Below, one piece after another: positions 22,758-31,081 of a stretch of 34,047 bases of DNA. How positions within the stretch are numbered: the stretch's first letter is position 1; the number at the start of each line of letters is the position of its first letter. This DNA comes from Endozoicomonas arenosclerae. GTDB lineage: Bacteria; Pseudomonadota; Gammaproteobacteria; Pseudomonadales; Endozoicomonadaceae. The position numbers and the translations under genes were made by a program. The stretch spans positions 1 to 34,047 of the forward strand of contig NZ_LASA01000150.1 in assembly GCF_001562015.1 (NCBI RefSeq), written 5' to 3'. The notes under the pieces were generated by a model. The model did not search any database, was not told the DNA's origin, and worked only from the letters and a program-made list of their open reading frames with translations.

Positions 22758-24506
22758 ATGACTCAGGATCATCCACTTTTGAAAAGCAGCCTATCCACAT
22801 TACTGCTGATAATTTTACCCTTAACCCATGCTTTCGCTGAAACCGAGAGCTGGATATTTAATCAACACGGCGACATTCAGGCCTGTTCGCTTCTGACAGA
22901 GGACCAGGATGGTGCCACTGTATTGATTCGTCATCTGGTTCTGCCCCCTGCTTCTGATAGAGCAGCTATTTCTGATGGTCAGGCCTGCAAGAATGCTTCT
23001 CAAGCCCTGGTCAAAGCTCAAACAGAACGACCGAACAGAACTCACTTCCTGAGCGAAGCCTATTACCTGGACAGTAACAATCTGATCCTGAATGCCCAGC
23101 TGAGTCAGGGTCATACTCACGCTCTTTCATTTAACGGGTTACCTGTAACCTCTTCCGCAGCCCATTATTGCGAAAGGCTTCATCGCCAACTCACACCAGA
23201 GAACGAAGCAGAGAATTGCCAGGCATTCGTGTCTAACCGCTGGAATATTGTAGGCCTGGAAGCCCCTCAGGAAGCTACAGGCTTACCCATCACTCTGGAG
23301 CAGCCCACAACACCACTGCTGATGCTCTCAGGTGATCAGGCTTCTGGTTTTCAACAAGTCTACGACCCTTTATATAGCATCACTGAGCCTCTGGCTTTTA
23401 ATTACTGGCGCTACTGGCAATACAAGGATTCTCCTGCCTATCAAGCCGGAGTCGCCGCCCTTGGCGGTGTTGAAATGGCTGGAGGGCTTGTTGCCCTGGG
23501 AGCAGGCATTGCTACCTTTAATCCCGCCCTGATTGCTCTGGGTGGTGGCCTTTCCATAACCAGCCTGACCACCTTGTATTATGCCTATTCTGACTGGATT
23601 CAAGACCCTCAATCCCGAGCCCAGAATAAGGAAGACGCTCTGTCTTACCAACAGGGGAGCCTCCAGCAAAAACTGGCCAGCGCCAGAGATAACCAAGTCC
23701 ACTATCAAAAGGAATTGGAAGATATGGGCCTGTTTGGCAGCGAAGCTTTTATCAGGGAGAAGGAAGTCCAGTATCAAACAGCTGAGCTTATACATCATCA
23801 ACAACTGTCATTCCTTCAAGAAGAGCTGGATCAGCTGAAATCAGGCCGTGCCCGACTGCAAGCAGAACTGGAACGATCTACTCAACAAGAAAGCGCTCCA
23901 CCTGTCTGTGAAATTCAGGCACCTGAAACAACGATCACTCATCAGGTACCAACCCCGGAGGAATATGCTCTACCCAAATATTCCGAGCAGGATCCTTATC
24001 CAGAATTCACCCAGAGACTCAACGAGGATGCCGTCGACCCTGCACCCGAAACATACGTTGCGGGCAGTAAGGTCAGTGAGCTGCCCACTTATGAGAACCT
24101 GCCTCCAGCTTACAGCGAGCATGACCCATTCCCACAAAGCTCAATAGCCTCGGTAAGTATCAACCCACCGCCTGCCTATGAAACCGCTGCTGAAACAACG
24201 GTAACGTCCAGACCTGCTAATGAGGCCATGACATTTGTTGCTAACCTGTTGGCTGGCCAGATAGCTGATAGAGATACGGGCATTGCCATTAAGGAAGCTC
24301 AAATCAACGCAGCACGGCTCACGTTTGAACTAGCCCATGGCAGGGAAGGTCGAGCTCTGAAAGGTTATTCAGCCGCCAAAAGCTCTATCAGGGATTCGGA
24401 AGAAGGATTGATAAACAATCAGCAAGAACAGCTGAGAGTTTCAGAGGAATTTAAAGCGATGCAACTGTTGAACAGTTATCAACAGGCTGAAGTCGCAGCC
24501 CGATAA
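22758..24506 (+). CDS. Exported coiled-coil protein with PPxY-type motifs, 582 aa
   Basis: I do not recognise a family. The protein has a signal peptide (residues 1-27, ending THAFA), an unknown N-terminal domain with several Cys, a Gly-rich hydrophobic stretch (about 232-278), and a coiled coil (about 291-376). A Pro-rich linker (about 380-490) contains PPAY (449-452) and PPPAY (470-474), plus related LPKY (405-408) and LPTY (442-445). The phrase YSE.DP.P occurs twice after LPKY and LPPAY. A helical C-terminus (about 490-582) follows. PPxY is the ligand of WW domains, found in eukaryotic ubiquitin ligases. GGAG precedes ATG 22758 at good spacing. The gene is flanked by the tRNA operon and a terminator before ychF. 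It could be a secreted, host-directed protein. Confidence 0.75.
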   Translation: MTQDHPLLKSSLSTLLLIILPLTHAFAETESWIFNQHGDIQACSLLTEDQDGATVLIRHLVLPPASDRAAISDGQACKNASQALVKAQTERPNRTHFLSEAYYLDSNNLILNAQLSQGHTHALSFNGLPVTSSAAHYCERLHRQLTPENEAENCQAFVSNRWNIVGLEAPQEATGLPITLEQPTTPLLMLSGDQASGFQQVYDPLYSITEPLAFNYWRYWQYKDSPAYQAGVAALGGVEMAGGLVALGAGIATFNPALIALGGGLSITSLTTLYYAYSDWIQDPQSRAQNKEDALSYQQGSLQQKLASARDNQVHYQKELEDMGLFGSEAFIREKEVQYQTAELIHHQQLSFLQEELDQLKSGRARLQAELERSTQQESAPPVCEIQAPETTITHQVPTPEEYALPKYSEQDPYPEFTQRLNEDAVDPAPETYVAGSKVSELPTYENLPPAYSEHDPFPQSSIASVSINPPPAYETAAETTVTSRPANEAMTFVANLLAGQIADRDTGIAIKEAQINAARLTFELAHGREGRALKGYSAAKSSIRDSEEGLINNQQEQLRVSEEFKAMQLLNSYQQAEVAAR

Positions 24507-24513
24507 TAGAGAA

Positions 24514-24537
24514 GGCTGCCTGGTAAGTCAGGCAGCC
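24514..24537. terminator. Hairpin terminator shared by the PPxY protein gene and ychF
   Basis: GGCTGCCTG (24514-24522) pairs perfectly with CAGGCAGCC (24529-24537). It lies between two converging genes just after the first one's stop. The minus strand continues TTCTCTATT, a weak T-run, so termination is more likely for ychF. Confidence 0.7.
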
Positions 24538-24546
24538 CAAACGAAA

Positions 24547-25638
24547 TCACACGTTGAAACGGAAGTGCATAACATCGCCGTCTTTAACGATGTAATCCTT
24601 GCCTTCTACTCTCAGACGACCTGCTTCCTTGGCACCCTGTTCACCGTTGTACTGAACGAACTCGTCGTAAGCTGTTACTTCAGCACGAATAAAGCCACGC
24701 TCGAAGTCAGTATGGATCACGCCAGCAGCCTGAGGGGCAGTCGCGCCAATCTTGACGGTCCAGGCACGCACTTCTTTAACACCGGCTGTGAAGTAAGTCT
24801 GCAGTCCCAGAAGATCATAGCCACCACGGATGACACGATCCAGACCCGGCTCTTCCATACCCAGATCCGCCAGGAACTCATCACGCTCTTCGTCTTCCAG
24901 TTCAGCAATTTCAGCTTCCAGCTTGTTGCAGACAGTAACGACTACAGAGCCTTCACTTTCAGCGATGCCACGAACAACATCCAGGTATGGGTTGTCTTCA
25001 AAGCCATCTTCATCAACGTTAGCGATGTACATAGTTGGCTTGGTGGTCAGCAGGTGGAGTGTTTTAGTCAGCTTCCGCTCTTCATCATTCATTTCGAGAG
25101 AGCGAACCGGATTACCTTCTTCCAGGTGAGGAACGATCTTTTCCAGCAGCTCTTTCTGAGCCTTGGCTTCCTTATCACCACTTTTGGCGACACGGGCTAC
25201 CCGCTGCAGCTGCTTTTCACAGCTTTCGAGATCGGCCATGGCCAGCTCAATGTTGATAATGCCGATATCAGCGGCAGGATCGATCTTGTTGGCGACGTGA
25301 ATCACGTTGTCATTTTCAAAGCAACGTACCACGTGCGCAATAGCATCAGTCTCACGAATATTGGCCAGGAATTTGTTACCCAGACCTTCACCCTTGGAGG
25401 CACCCTCTACCAGACCAGCAATATCAACAAATTCCATGGTGGTGGGCAGCACACGCTCTGGCTTTACGATTTCAGCCAGCTTGTTCAGACGAGGGTCTGG
25501 CATGGCCACAACACCCGCATTTGGCTCGATAGTACAGAAAGGGAAGTTTTCTGCATCAATGCCCGCTTTGGTCAAAGCGTTGAACAGTGTTGATTTGCCG
25601 ACGTTGGGCAGACCAACGATGCCACATTTAAAGCCCAT
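24547..25638 (-). CDS. ychF: Redox-regulated ATPase YchF
   Basis: The 363-residue product begins with the P-loop [12 protein letters not shown] of Obg-family proteins and has [15 protein letters not shown] and a noncanonical NxxE base-recognition motif, which makes YchF prefer ATP to GTP. A TGS domain closes the chain ([13 protein letters not shown], then [13 protein letters not shown]). YchF binds ribosomes and regulates stress responses. The length is normal. In many gammaproteobacteria ychF directly follows pth; here a block of about 6.4 kb on the other strand lies between them. Confidence 0.96.
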   Translation of the reverse strand: MGFKCGIVGLPNVGKSTLFNALTKAGIDAENFPFCTIEPNAGVVAMPDPRLNKLAEIVKPERVLPTTMEFVDIAGLVEGASKGEGLGNKFLANIRETDAIAHVVRCFENDNVIHVANKIDPAADIGIINIELAMADLESCEKQLQRVARVAKSGDKEAKAQKELLEKIVPHLEEGNPVRSLEMNDEERKLTKTLHLLTTKPTMYIANVDEDGFEDNPYLDVVRGIAESEGSVVVTVCNKLEAEIAELEDEERDEFLADLGMEEPGLDRVIRGGYDLLGLQTYFTAGVKEVRAWTVKIGATAPQAAGVIHTDFERGFIRAEVTAYDEFVQYNGEQGAKEAGRLRVEGKDYIVKDGDVMHFRFNV

Positions 25639-25678
25639 AAACAGTTACCAGGGGAAATCCAATAAAATTTGGGGGAGG

Positions 25679-25684
25679 ATTATA
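25679..25684 (-). promoter_or_regulatory. Likely -10 box of the ychF promoter
   Basis: The minus strand reads a consensus TATAAT here, about 40 bases before the ychF start. A clear -35 at the right spacing was not found; GTGTCA lies 15 bases upstream. Confidence 0.4.
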
Positions 25685-25793
25685 AAGCCCGACCCGTATT
25701 GACACCAGCATTATGCCTGACAGTTCTTCCGGGGTTTATACCGACCCGGAAACCACATACGTCCTGTTGCCCAATAGACAAACTCATAGACTG

Positions 25794-25817
25794 CTGTGAA
25801 AAAAAGATTTTTCACAG
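25794..25817. promoter_or_regulatory. Palindrome upstream of the arsenic gene block
   Basis: CTGTGAAAAA (25794-25803) and TTTTTCACAG (25808-25817) are perfect inverted repeats around AAGA. The site lies in the divergent gap between ychF and the first arsenic gene, where a terminator would not be needed. It could be an operator, for instance of an ArsR-like repressor, though none is encoded in the window. Confidence 0.4.
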
Positions 25818-25926
25818 ACCAAAAAGATGAAAAAATAATCAACACTATGAATCCAAATAACTATTTCAGCAGTATAGGTAGACAATAGCGGGTCAAATTC
25901 AACTCAAGTCAAATAAGAAAAAAACG

Positions 25927-26631
25927 ATGGGCCAAGGACTTAGCCTCACAACCGACACATCACTGGTACTGGTATGCAAGAAGCCAGCCTTACATCAGGG
26001 AAAACAGCGTCTTGCTGCCGATTTAGGCGCAGAGCAAGCCTTAGCTGTTGCAGAACTCCTGCTGGCTTGCGCTCTGGAAGATTTATCCGAGTGGCCAGGC
26101 AGGATTGTTATCGCACCCGCCCATGAAAATGATCACAACTGGGCAAGGCAGCTACTAAAACACAGAAAGTGCGAAACATTGCCGCAAGGCTCGGGAAACC
26201 TTGGGGAAAGGCTTAACTACCTGGATCATGAGTTAAGAAGCCAAAAGCACACAAACATTATTTATATTGGCAGCGACTCCCCTACTCTCAGCTTCAAGCA
26301 TTTCCTGGATACAGTCCGAAACCTGCAAATACACGACACAGTATTCAGCAAAGCCAGTGACGGTGGTGTAACTATAATGGCTAATAATAAGCATTGGCCT
26401 GATCTATCCCGGCTGCCCTGGAGCACAGATACTCTGGGAGAGTCGCTAGCCAACCTCTGTCGTCAAAGTGGTTTAACCGTTGGTTACTCCCCCTCCAGCC
26501 AGGATGTTGATCACCTGAAAGACCTGCTAAGCATTCTGCCCGAACTAAGCAGTGACTCCCGCCCTGCACGTCAGGCGCTGGCAAAACATATTGAATCCGT
26601 TTTCAAGCAAGGAACCCTCTCCCATGCATAA
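25927..26631 (+). CDS. TIGR04282-type transferase of the arsenosugar block (DUF2064)
   Basis: The 234-residue protein is a nucleotidyltransferase/glycosyltransferase-like fold: LVLVCKKPALHQGKQRLAADLG matches the N-terminal KTRL-type pattern, YIGSDSPTL is the Asp-containing nucleotide motif, and SDGGVTIM matches the DGG segment. The DUF2064/TIGR04282 family is often encoded with ArsM, radical SAM enzymes and TIGR04283 glycosyltransferases in arsenosugar clusters, but its reaction is not established. The gene heads the block, and its last codons overlap the arsM start by eight bases, so translation is coupled. The Lys-Gln-Arg-Leu in place of Lys-Thr-Arg-Leu is a mild variation. Confidence 0.8.
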   Translation: MGQGLSLTTDTSLVLVCKKPALHQGKQRLAADLGAEQALAVAELLLACALEDLSEWPGRIVIAPAHENDHNWARQLLKHRKCETLPQGSGNLGERLNYLDHELRSQKHTNIIYIGSDSPTLSFKHFLDTVRNLQIHDTVFSKASDGGVTIMANNKHWPDLSRLPWSTDTLGESLANLCRQSGLTVGYSPSSQDVDHLKDLLSILPELSSDSRPARQALAKHIESVFKQGTLSHA

Positions 26632-27676
26632 GGCAGTACAAGATTACTATGGTAAAACCTTACAGAGCAGTGATGACCTGCAGACCAACGCCTGCTGCAC
26701 TGATGCTTCCATGCCACGTCATTTGAAAAAAGCCCTATCGAATATTCATGACGAGGTGCTCAGTCACTATTACGGTTGTGGACTGGTCTGCCCGGAACAA
26801 CTGGAAGGCGCCAGAATACTGGACCTGGGCTCTGGCTCAGGTCGTGATTGTTATGCCCTGGCCCAAATGGTGGGAGAGAACGGCTATATAGTGGGCGTCG
26901 ACATGACCGATGAACAGCTGGCAATAGCTAACCGCCATATCGAATTCCACCGCGAGAAGTTCGGCTATTCAAAAGCCAATACCGAATTTCATAAGGGTTA
27001 TATCGAACAGCTGGACCAGCTGAACCTTGAAGATAACAGCTTCGACATGATCATCTCCAACTGCGTCATCAACCTTTCTCCGGATAAGGAAGCCGTATTG
27101 AGGGAAGCCTGGAGACTGCTGAAAGAAGGCGGTGAACTCTATTTCTCTGACGTCTATTCCGATCGTCGTATTCCTGCTGAACTGGTGGATGACCCTGTTC
27201 TCTATGGCGAATGCCTCAGTGGCGCCCTTTACTGGAATGACTTTTTAAATCTGGCTAAAAAAGCGGGCTTTGCCGATCCAAGACTGGTGGAAGATAAACC
27301 TATCACCATCAATAACAGTGGGATTGAAGCAAAGGTAGGCGATATTCAGTTTTATTCAGCCACCTATCGACTGTTTAAACTGCCAGAGTTGGAAAGCCAC
27401 TGCGAAGACTACGGACAGGCTGTCGTTTATAAAGGAACGATTGACCACCATCCCAACACTTTCCACCTGGACGGACATCACCCTATTCCCAAAGGCAAGG
27501 TTTTCCCGGTATGCGGCAATACCTGGAAAATGCTGCACGACTCTCGATTCCAGAAACACTTCGAGTTTATTGGCGATTTCAGTACACATTATGGAATTTT
27601 CAAAGGCTGCGGCACTGATCTGCCATTTTCATCGACCACGGAAACCCCATCAGGAAGTGAGGGATCATGCTGCTGA
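26624..27676 (+). CDS. arsM: Arsenite S-adenosylmethionine methyltransferase ArsM
   Basis: The protein is 350 residues from ATG 26624, with AAGGA upstream; the frame extends further up but is not needed. SAM motif I is ILDLGSGSGRDC (65-76). The cysteines that bind and activate As(III) in ArsM are all present: Cys24/25, Cys52 (YGCG), Cys147 (SNCVINL) and Cys197 (YGECLSG), with the same spacing as in the well-studied algal enzyme (28, then 102, then 50 residues). A Cys-Cys end (GSCC) closes the chain. ArsM methylates arsenite to mono-, di- and trimethyl arsenicals. It overlaps both neighbours in the operon (8 and 10 bases). Confidence 0.95.
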   Translation: MHKAVQDYYGKTLQSSDDLQTNACCTDASMPRHLKKALSNIHDEVLSHYYGCGLVCPEQLEGARILDLGSGSGRDCYALAQMVGENGYIVGVDMTDEQLAIANRHIEFHREKFGYSKANTEFHKGYIEQLDQLNLEDNSFDMIISNCVINLSPDKEAVLREAWRLLKEGGELYFSDVYSDRRIPAELVDDPVLYGECLSGALYWNDFLNLAKKAGFADPRLVEDKPITINNSGIEAKVGDIQFYSATYRLFKLPELESHCEDYGQAVVYKGTIDHHPNTFHLDGHHPIPKGKVFPVCGNTWKMLHDSRFQKHFEFIGDFSTHYGIFKGCGTDLPFSSTTETPSGSEGSCC

Positions 27677-28611
27677 CAGGCAAGTCACCTAACAAGAATC
27701 TACCTGACGAGAAAAGCCAGGACTGGCACTTTACACCGGATGGTAATCCAAGAGGTTATATCAAGCCTCATCAATTGAAAGAGCTCTGGTTTCATACCGG
27801 TACTCGCTGCAATCTTTCATGCAGTTTCTGCCTGGAAGGATCAAGCCCTTCCAGCAAAAGACTGGACTCTCCAACACTGGAGGAAGTGAAGCCTTATGTT
27901 GATGAGGCCCTTGGACTGGGCGTTGAGCAGTTCTCCTTTACCGGTGGAGAACCTTTTGTCATTAAAGACATTATCAAAATCCTGGACTATGCCTCACAGC
28001 ATCGTCCCTGCCTGGTTTTGACCAACGGCACAACACCCATGATCAAAAGACTGGATGAGCTGACACGCTTACAGGATAACCCTCATCCTATCTCCCTGAG
28101 GGTCAGCCTGGATCATCCTAACGCCGAGCAACACGACGCTGGGCGTGGCGATGAGAGTTTTGCCACTGCTCTTTCCGGACTGAAACTGCTCCACGAAAAA
28201 GGCTTTAATGTTTCGGTTGCCAGACATATGGATAAAGCCGAAAACACTCCAGTCGTAGAACAGGCATTCAGAGACCTGTTTGAGCTGAATGGCCTGCCCG
28301 TCAATCTGAAGCAGGTCGCTTTCCCGGACTTTTTGCCTCCCGGTGCATTACCCGATGTCCCTCATGTCAGCACCGATTGTATGACTCGCTACCAGACAGA
28401 AGAGAGTCGTAGTTTATTCATGTGCGCCTTTTCCAAAATGATGGTTAAGCAGAATGGGCAAATGCAGGTGTATGCCTGCACTCTGGTGGATGACGATAAC
28501 GAATACAACCTGGGCCACGATCTACAGGCCAGCCTTGCTAAAACCATCAGTATGAAGCATCACCGCTGCTACAGCTGTTTTGCATTTGGCTCCTCATGCA
28601 GCGAGCTCTAG
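27667..28611 (+). CDS. Radical SAM/SPASM-like enzyme of the arsenic block (ArsS-like role, but not canonical ArsS)
   Basis: The 314-residue protein has the radical SAM cluster motif CNLSCSFC (Cys48, 52, 55) and the GGEP motif (FSFTGGEPF). Its C-terminus has a Cys-rich, twitch/SPASM-like end (VYACTLVDDD, then CYSCFAFGSSC). Canonical ArsS, which transfers a deoxyadenosyl group to dimethylated arsenic, typically shows C...C.HCH. with a different C-terminal domain; that is not seen here. By position, next to arsM and an MTAP-family gene, it most likely makes the arsenic-adenosyl bond or an ArsL-like arsenic-carbon bond. The reaction is inference; the family is sure. Confidence 0.82.
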   Translation: MLLTGKSPNKNLPDEKSQDWHFTPDGNPRGYIKPHQLKELWFHTGTRCNLSCSFCLEGSSPSSKRLDSPTLEEVKPYVDEALGLGVEQFSFTGGEPFVIKDIIKILDYASQHRPCLVLTNGTTPMIKRLDELTRLQDNPHPISLRVSLDHPNAEQHDAGRGDESFATALSGLKLLHEKGFNVSVARHMDKAENTPVVEQAFRDLFELNGLPVNLKQVAFPDFLPPGALPDVPHVSTDCMTRYQTEESRSLFMCAFSKMMVKQNGQMQVYACTLVDDDNEYNLGHDLQASLAKTISMKHHRCYSCFAFGSSCSEL

Positions 28612-28635
28612 TACAGCTATGCACTGAACCCCATG

Positions 28636-28698
28636 CCGTTCGCACTGAGCCTGTCGAAGTGCACTACCAGCATCCTTCGACAAGCTCAGGATGAACGG
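28636..28698. repeat. MITE-core palindrome, copy 3, inside the arsenic block
   Basis: This copy has the 63-base core of copies 1 and 2 (CCGTTCGCACTGAGCCTGTC and its partner, CTTCGACAAGCTCAGGATG) but no outer arms. It sits in the only large gap of the block, between the radical SAM and arsC genes, and could act as a weak terminator or transcript stabiliser. Confidence 0.8.
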
Positions 28699-28770
28699 AG
28701 TCTGTATGACCATTAATGCTTGGCAGCTCTAGAAACCTGTCGAAAAAATAAATCAAAAGGAAAGGTATTA

Positions 28771-29211
28771 ATGAACAAGCCCCGAATACTCTTTCTCTGC
28801 ACCGGTAATTCGTGCCGGAGCCAGATGGCCGAAGGCTGGGCAAAAGCCTTGTTGAAAGCTGATTATGAAATCTCTTCAGCAGGCATTGAAGCTCACGGAC
28901 TCAACCCCAATGCTGTCAAAGTGATGGATGAAGCCGGTATTGATATCAGCAGCCATCAATCGCAAACGCTCAATGAACTGGATCAAAAGCGTTTCGATTA
29001 TATTTTTACGGTTTGCGACCATGCCCACCAAACCTGTCCCGCTTCAGACGGCAGCCATATCATCCAGAATTATTTTGACGACCCTCCCCGTCTTTCTGCG
29101 TCCGTTACTAACGAAGAAGAATCATTGAACATCTATCGACGTGTGCGCGATGAGATAAAAATCTGGATACAACAATTACCCCACCAGATTCACCTATTGA
29201 ATAATAATTAA
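28771..29211 (+). CDS. arsC: Thioredoxin-coupled arsenate reductase ArsC
   Basis: The 146-residue protein has the low-molecular-weight phosphatase loop CTGNSCRS at residues 10-17 and resolving cysteines at 82 and 89 (VCDHAHQTCP). Cys10, Cys15, Cys82 and Cys89 have the same numbers as in the Staphylococcus pI258 thioredoxin-dependent arsenate reductase. It would reduce arsenate to arsenite, the substrate of ArsM. The start is ATG 28771, behind AAGGAAAGG; the upstream extension to 28720 is not supported. The next gene begins 13 bases after its stop. Confidence 0.94.
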   Translation: MNKPRILFLCTGNSCRSQMAEGWAKALLKADYEISSAGIEAHGLNPNAVKVMDEAGIDISSHQSQTLNELDQKRFDYIFTVCDHAHQTCPASDGSHIIQNYFDDPPRLSASVTNEEESLNIYRRVRDEIKIWIQQLPHQIHLLNNN

Positions 29212-29224
29212 AAAGGAATGCACT

Positions 29225-30085
29225 ATGCTGGCTGTCATCGGCGGAACCGGAATCTATAGCCTGGATGGACTGGAAACCCTGAAAGAAGAAACACTGGACA
29301 CCCCTTTCGGCCCACACTCTGGACCCATTACTACGGGTGTTTTCAAACAACAGAAGATTTTATTTTTGCCCAGACATGGCAGTGCTCATCAGCTGCTACC
29401 CCATGAAATTAATTATCGAGCCAATATCTGGGCACTGAAAAGTCTCGGGGCCACACAAGTGATCGGCCTTTCTGCCGTAGGCAGTCTTCAGGAGGAAATT
29501 GCTCCCGGTGAACTGTCACTGGTCAGCCAGTATTTTGATTTTGTGAAAGGAACCAGAGAAAGGAGCTTTTTTGGCGAGGGACTGGTGGCTCATATCTCAA
29601 CCGCTTTGCCCAGTTGCAATCATCAGGCCGAACAACTGACCACTGCCGCAAACTCTGCGGGTATTAATCTGCACGAAGAAAAAACCTATGCCTGTGTCGA
29701 CGGCCCCAGACTGGGAAGCCGCGCCGAAAGCCTGTTCCTGAAAAACGCGGCCCAATGCGATGTTGTAGGAATGACCAACGTGCCCGAAGCTTTTCTGGCC
29801 CGTGAAGCCCAACTCTGTTACACGACCATAGCCATTGCCACTGATTACGACTGCTGGATGGATGACCCGGCCGCACATGCCACGGTAGAACAGATTATCC
29901 AGCGTTATGACAGCAGTCTGGCCACCGCCAAAGAGTTGCTGGGACAGTACCTGACCCTTCAGGGCGAGCAACCCCATGACGACACTCAGTGCAGTTGCAG
30001 AAGCGCCTTAAAGACAGCCATTCTGACGCCAGAGGTCAACCTGAACCAGAATCATAAAGCCTTGCTGGAAGTACTGCAGAAGTGA
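29225..30085 (+). CDS. MTAP-family nucleoside phosphorylase
   Basis: The 286-residue protein is of the 5'-methylthioadenosine/purine nucleoside phosphorylase family: VIGGTGIY phosphate loop, RHGSAHQLLPHEINYRAN, VDGPRLGSRAES, and MTNVPEAFLAREA...ATDYDCW. Members split methylthioadenosine or inosine to base and ribose-1-phosphate. The family can be recognised but not its preferred nucleoside. In this block it may remove adenine from 5'-deoxy-5'-arsinoyl-adenosine, an arsenic analogue of methylthioadenosine. If the radical SAM enzyme were ArsL-like it could recycle the methylthioadenosine byproduct. It ends in a four-base overlap with the glycosyltransferase start. Confidence 0.9.
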   Translation: MLAVIGGTGIYSLDGLETLKEETLDTPFGPHSGPITTGVFKQQKILFLPRHGSAHQLLPHEINYRANIWALKSLGATQVIGLSAVGSLQEEIAPGELSLVSQYFDFVKGTRERSFFGEGLVAHISTALPSCNHQAEQLTTAANSAGINLHEEKTYACVDGPRLGSRAESLFLKNAAQCDVVGMTNVPEAFLAREAQLCYTTIAIATDYDCWMDDPAAHATVEQIIQRYDSSLATAKELLGQYLTLQGEQPHDDTQCSCRSALKTAILTPEVNLNQNHKALLEVLQK

Positions 30086-30804
30086 GTAAACCTTTTCCGC
30101 CTGTGCGTCTTTCTATCATTGTGCCACTGGGACCCAACGAACCCCGGTGGCCAGCTCTGCTAGACCAATTCAGTATGCTTCCAAAAGGCAGTGAAATCAT
30201 CCTCACAGGCTTTTCTCACAGCCAGCGACCGACAGAACTGGATAACCCCCCTGAGCCATTACGATCTTTGAAATGGATCTGGTGCGTATCGGACAAAGGA
30301 AGAGCTCTGCAACTGAATACGGGAGCGGCCCAAGCTTCAGGCGATTACCTCTGGTTTATTCATGCTGATTCAGTTTTGACCCAAGACAATATCCAAAGTC
30401 TGCTGACCTCGATCCAACAAAATCAAGAACGTTTGTACTACTTTGATCTCTGGTTTTATGACAAGGAAACCCGCTGGTTATCCATCAATGAGTGGGGAGC
30501 AAAATTCCGCTCAAACAAACTGGGAGCACCTTATGGTGACCAGGGATTATCCATCAGTCGCTCCCAGTTTTTTGAGCTGGGAGGGTATCCAACCGATGCA
30601 GATTACGGTGAAGACCATCTTTTTGTCTGGAAGGCCAGACAGCGGGGGATACAGCTGCAACCCTGTCACACAAAGCTGGCGACCAGTGCCAGAAAATACC
30701 ACGATTACGGCTGGTTAAAACTGACACTGAGATACCAATACCTCTGGCTTCTTCAGGCAACACCTGAATTTATCAAACTCCTAAAAACGAAAACCTTTCA
30801 ATAA
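30082..30804 (+). CDS. TIGR04283-type glycosyltransferase of the arsenosugar block
   Basis: The 240-residue protein is a GT2-type glycosyltransferase with LSIIVPLG at the start, KGRALQLNTGAAQASGDYLWF, then the Asp-containing metal site IHADS, and APYGDQGLSISRSQF with LGGYP and GEDHLF. The GRA.Q.N.GA...G and PYGDQG segments are the recognition pattern of the TIGR04283 family linked to arsenosugar biosynthesis. It would attach an arsenosugar or ribose unit to an acceptor, which is unknown. The start is a GTG whose codon overlaps the phosphorylase stop, so translation is coupled. It is the last gene of the block. Confidence 0.85.
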   Translation: MSKPFPPVRLSIIVPLGPNEPRWPALLDQFSMLPKGSEIILTGFSHSQRPTELDNPPEPLRSLKWIWCVSDKGRALQLNTGAAQASGDYLWFIHADSVLTQDNIQSLLTSIQQNQERLYYFDLWFYDKETRWLSINEWGAKFRSNKLGAPYGDQGLSISRSQFFELGGYPTDADYGEDHLFVWKARQRGIQLQPCHTKLATSARKYHDYGWLKLTLRYQYLWLLQATPEFIKLLKTKTFQ

Positions 30805-31081
30805 ACCACTCTCCAACCTGGAAGGAACTCTTCTCGCAGTTTCTGGTCAGATACGCTGGATGGGACTAGGCTTGTCTGATCATCGTCCAACAGCTCTGAG
30901 CTATAAAAAGCCTTGAACGAAGGTCACTTTCGCCCCCACGTGACACAGTAATTTTCACGCTAGAACAATCAGGAGTCTGCCGGATTAAAGGCTCCTGGAA
31001 GTGTAAAAGTATTTTGCTCACATAACTTCAGATAAAACGCAGCAAAATCGTTTCTACGGTAAATGAAAGGACAGTAGTCTG

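Noticed and set aside
24565-25593. A 342-codon open frame on the plus strand, antisense to ychF
   Set aside because: It mirrors the highly conserved ychF gene, has no ribosome-binding site or family features, and reads as low-complexity shadow sequence.
30805-31081. Possible riboswitch or terminator between the arsenic block and ddl
   Set aside because: Only short arms such as CAGGAG/CTCCTG were seen, with no T-run and no motif that I could name.
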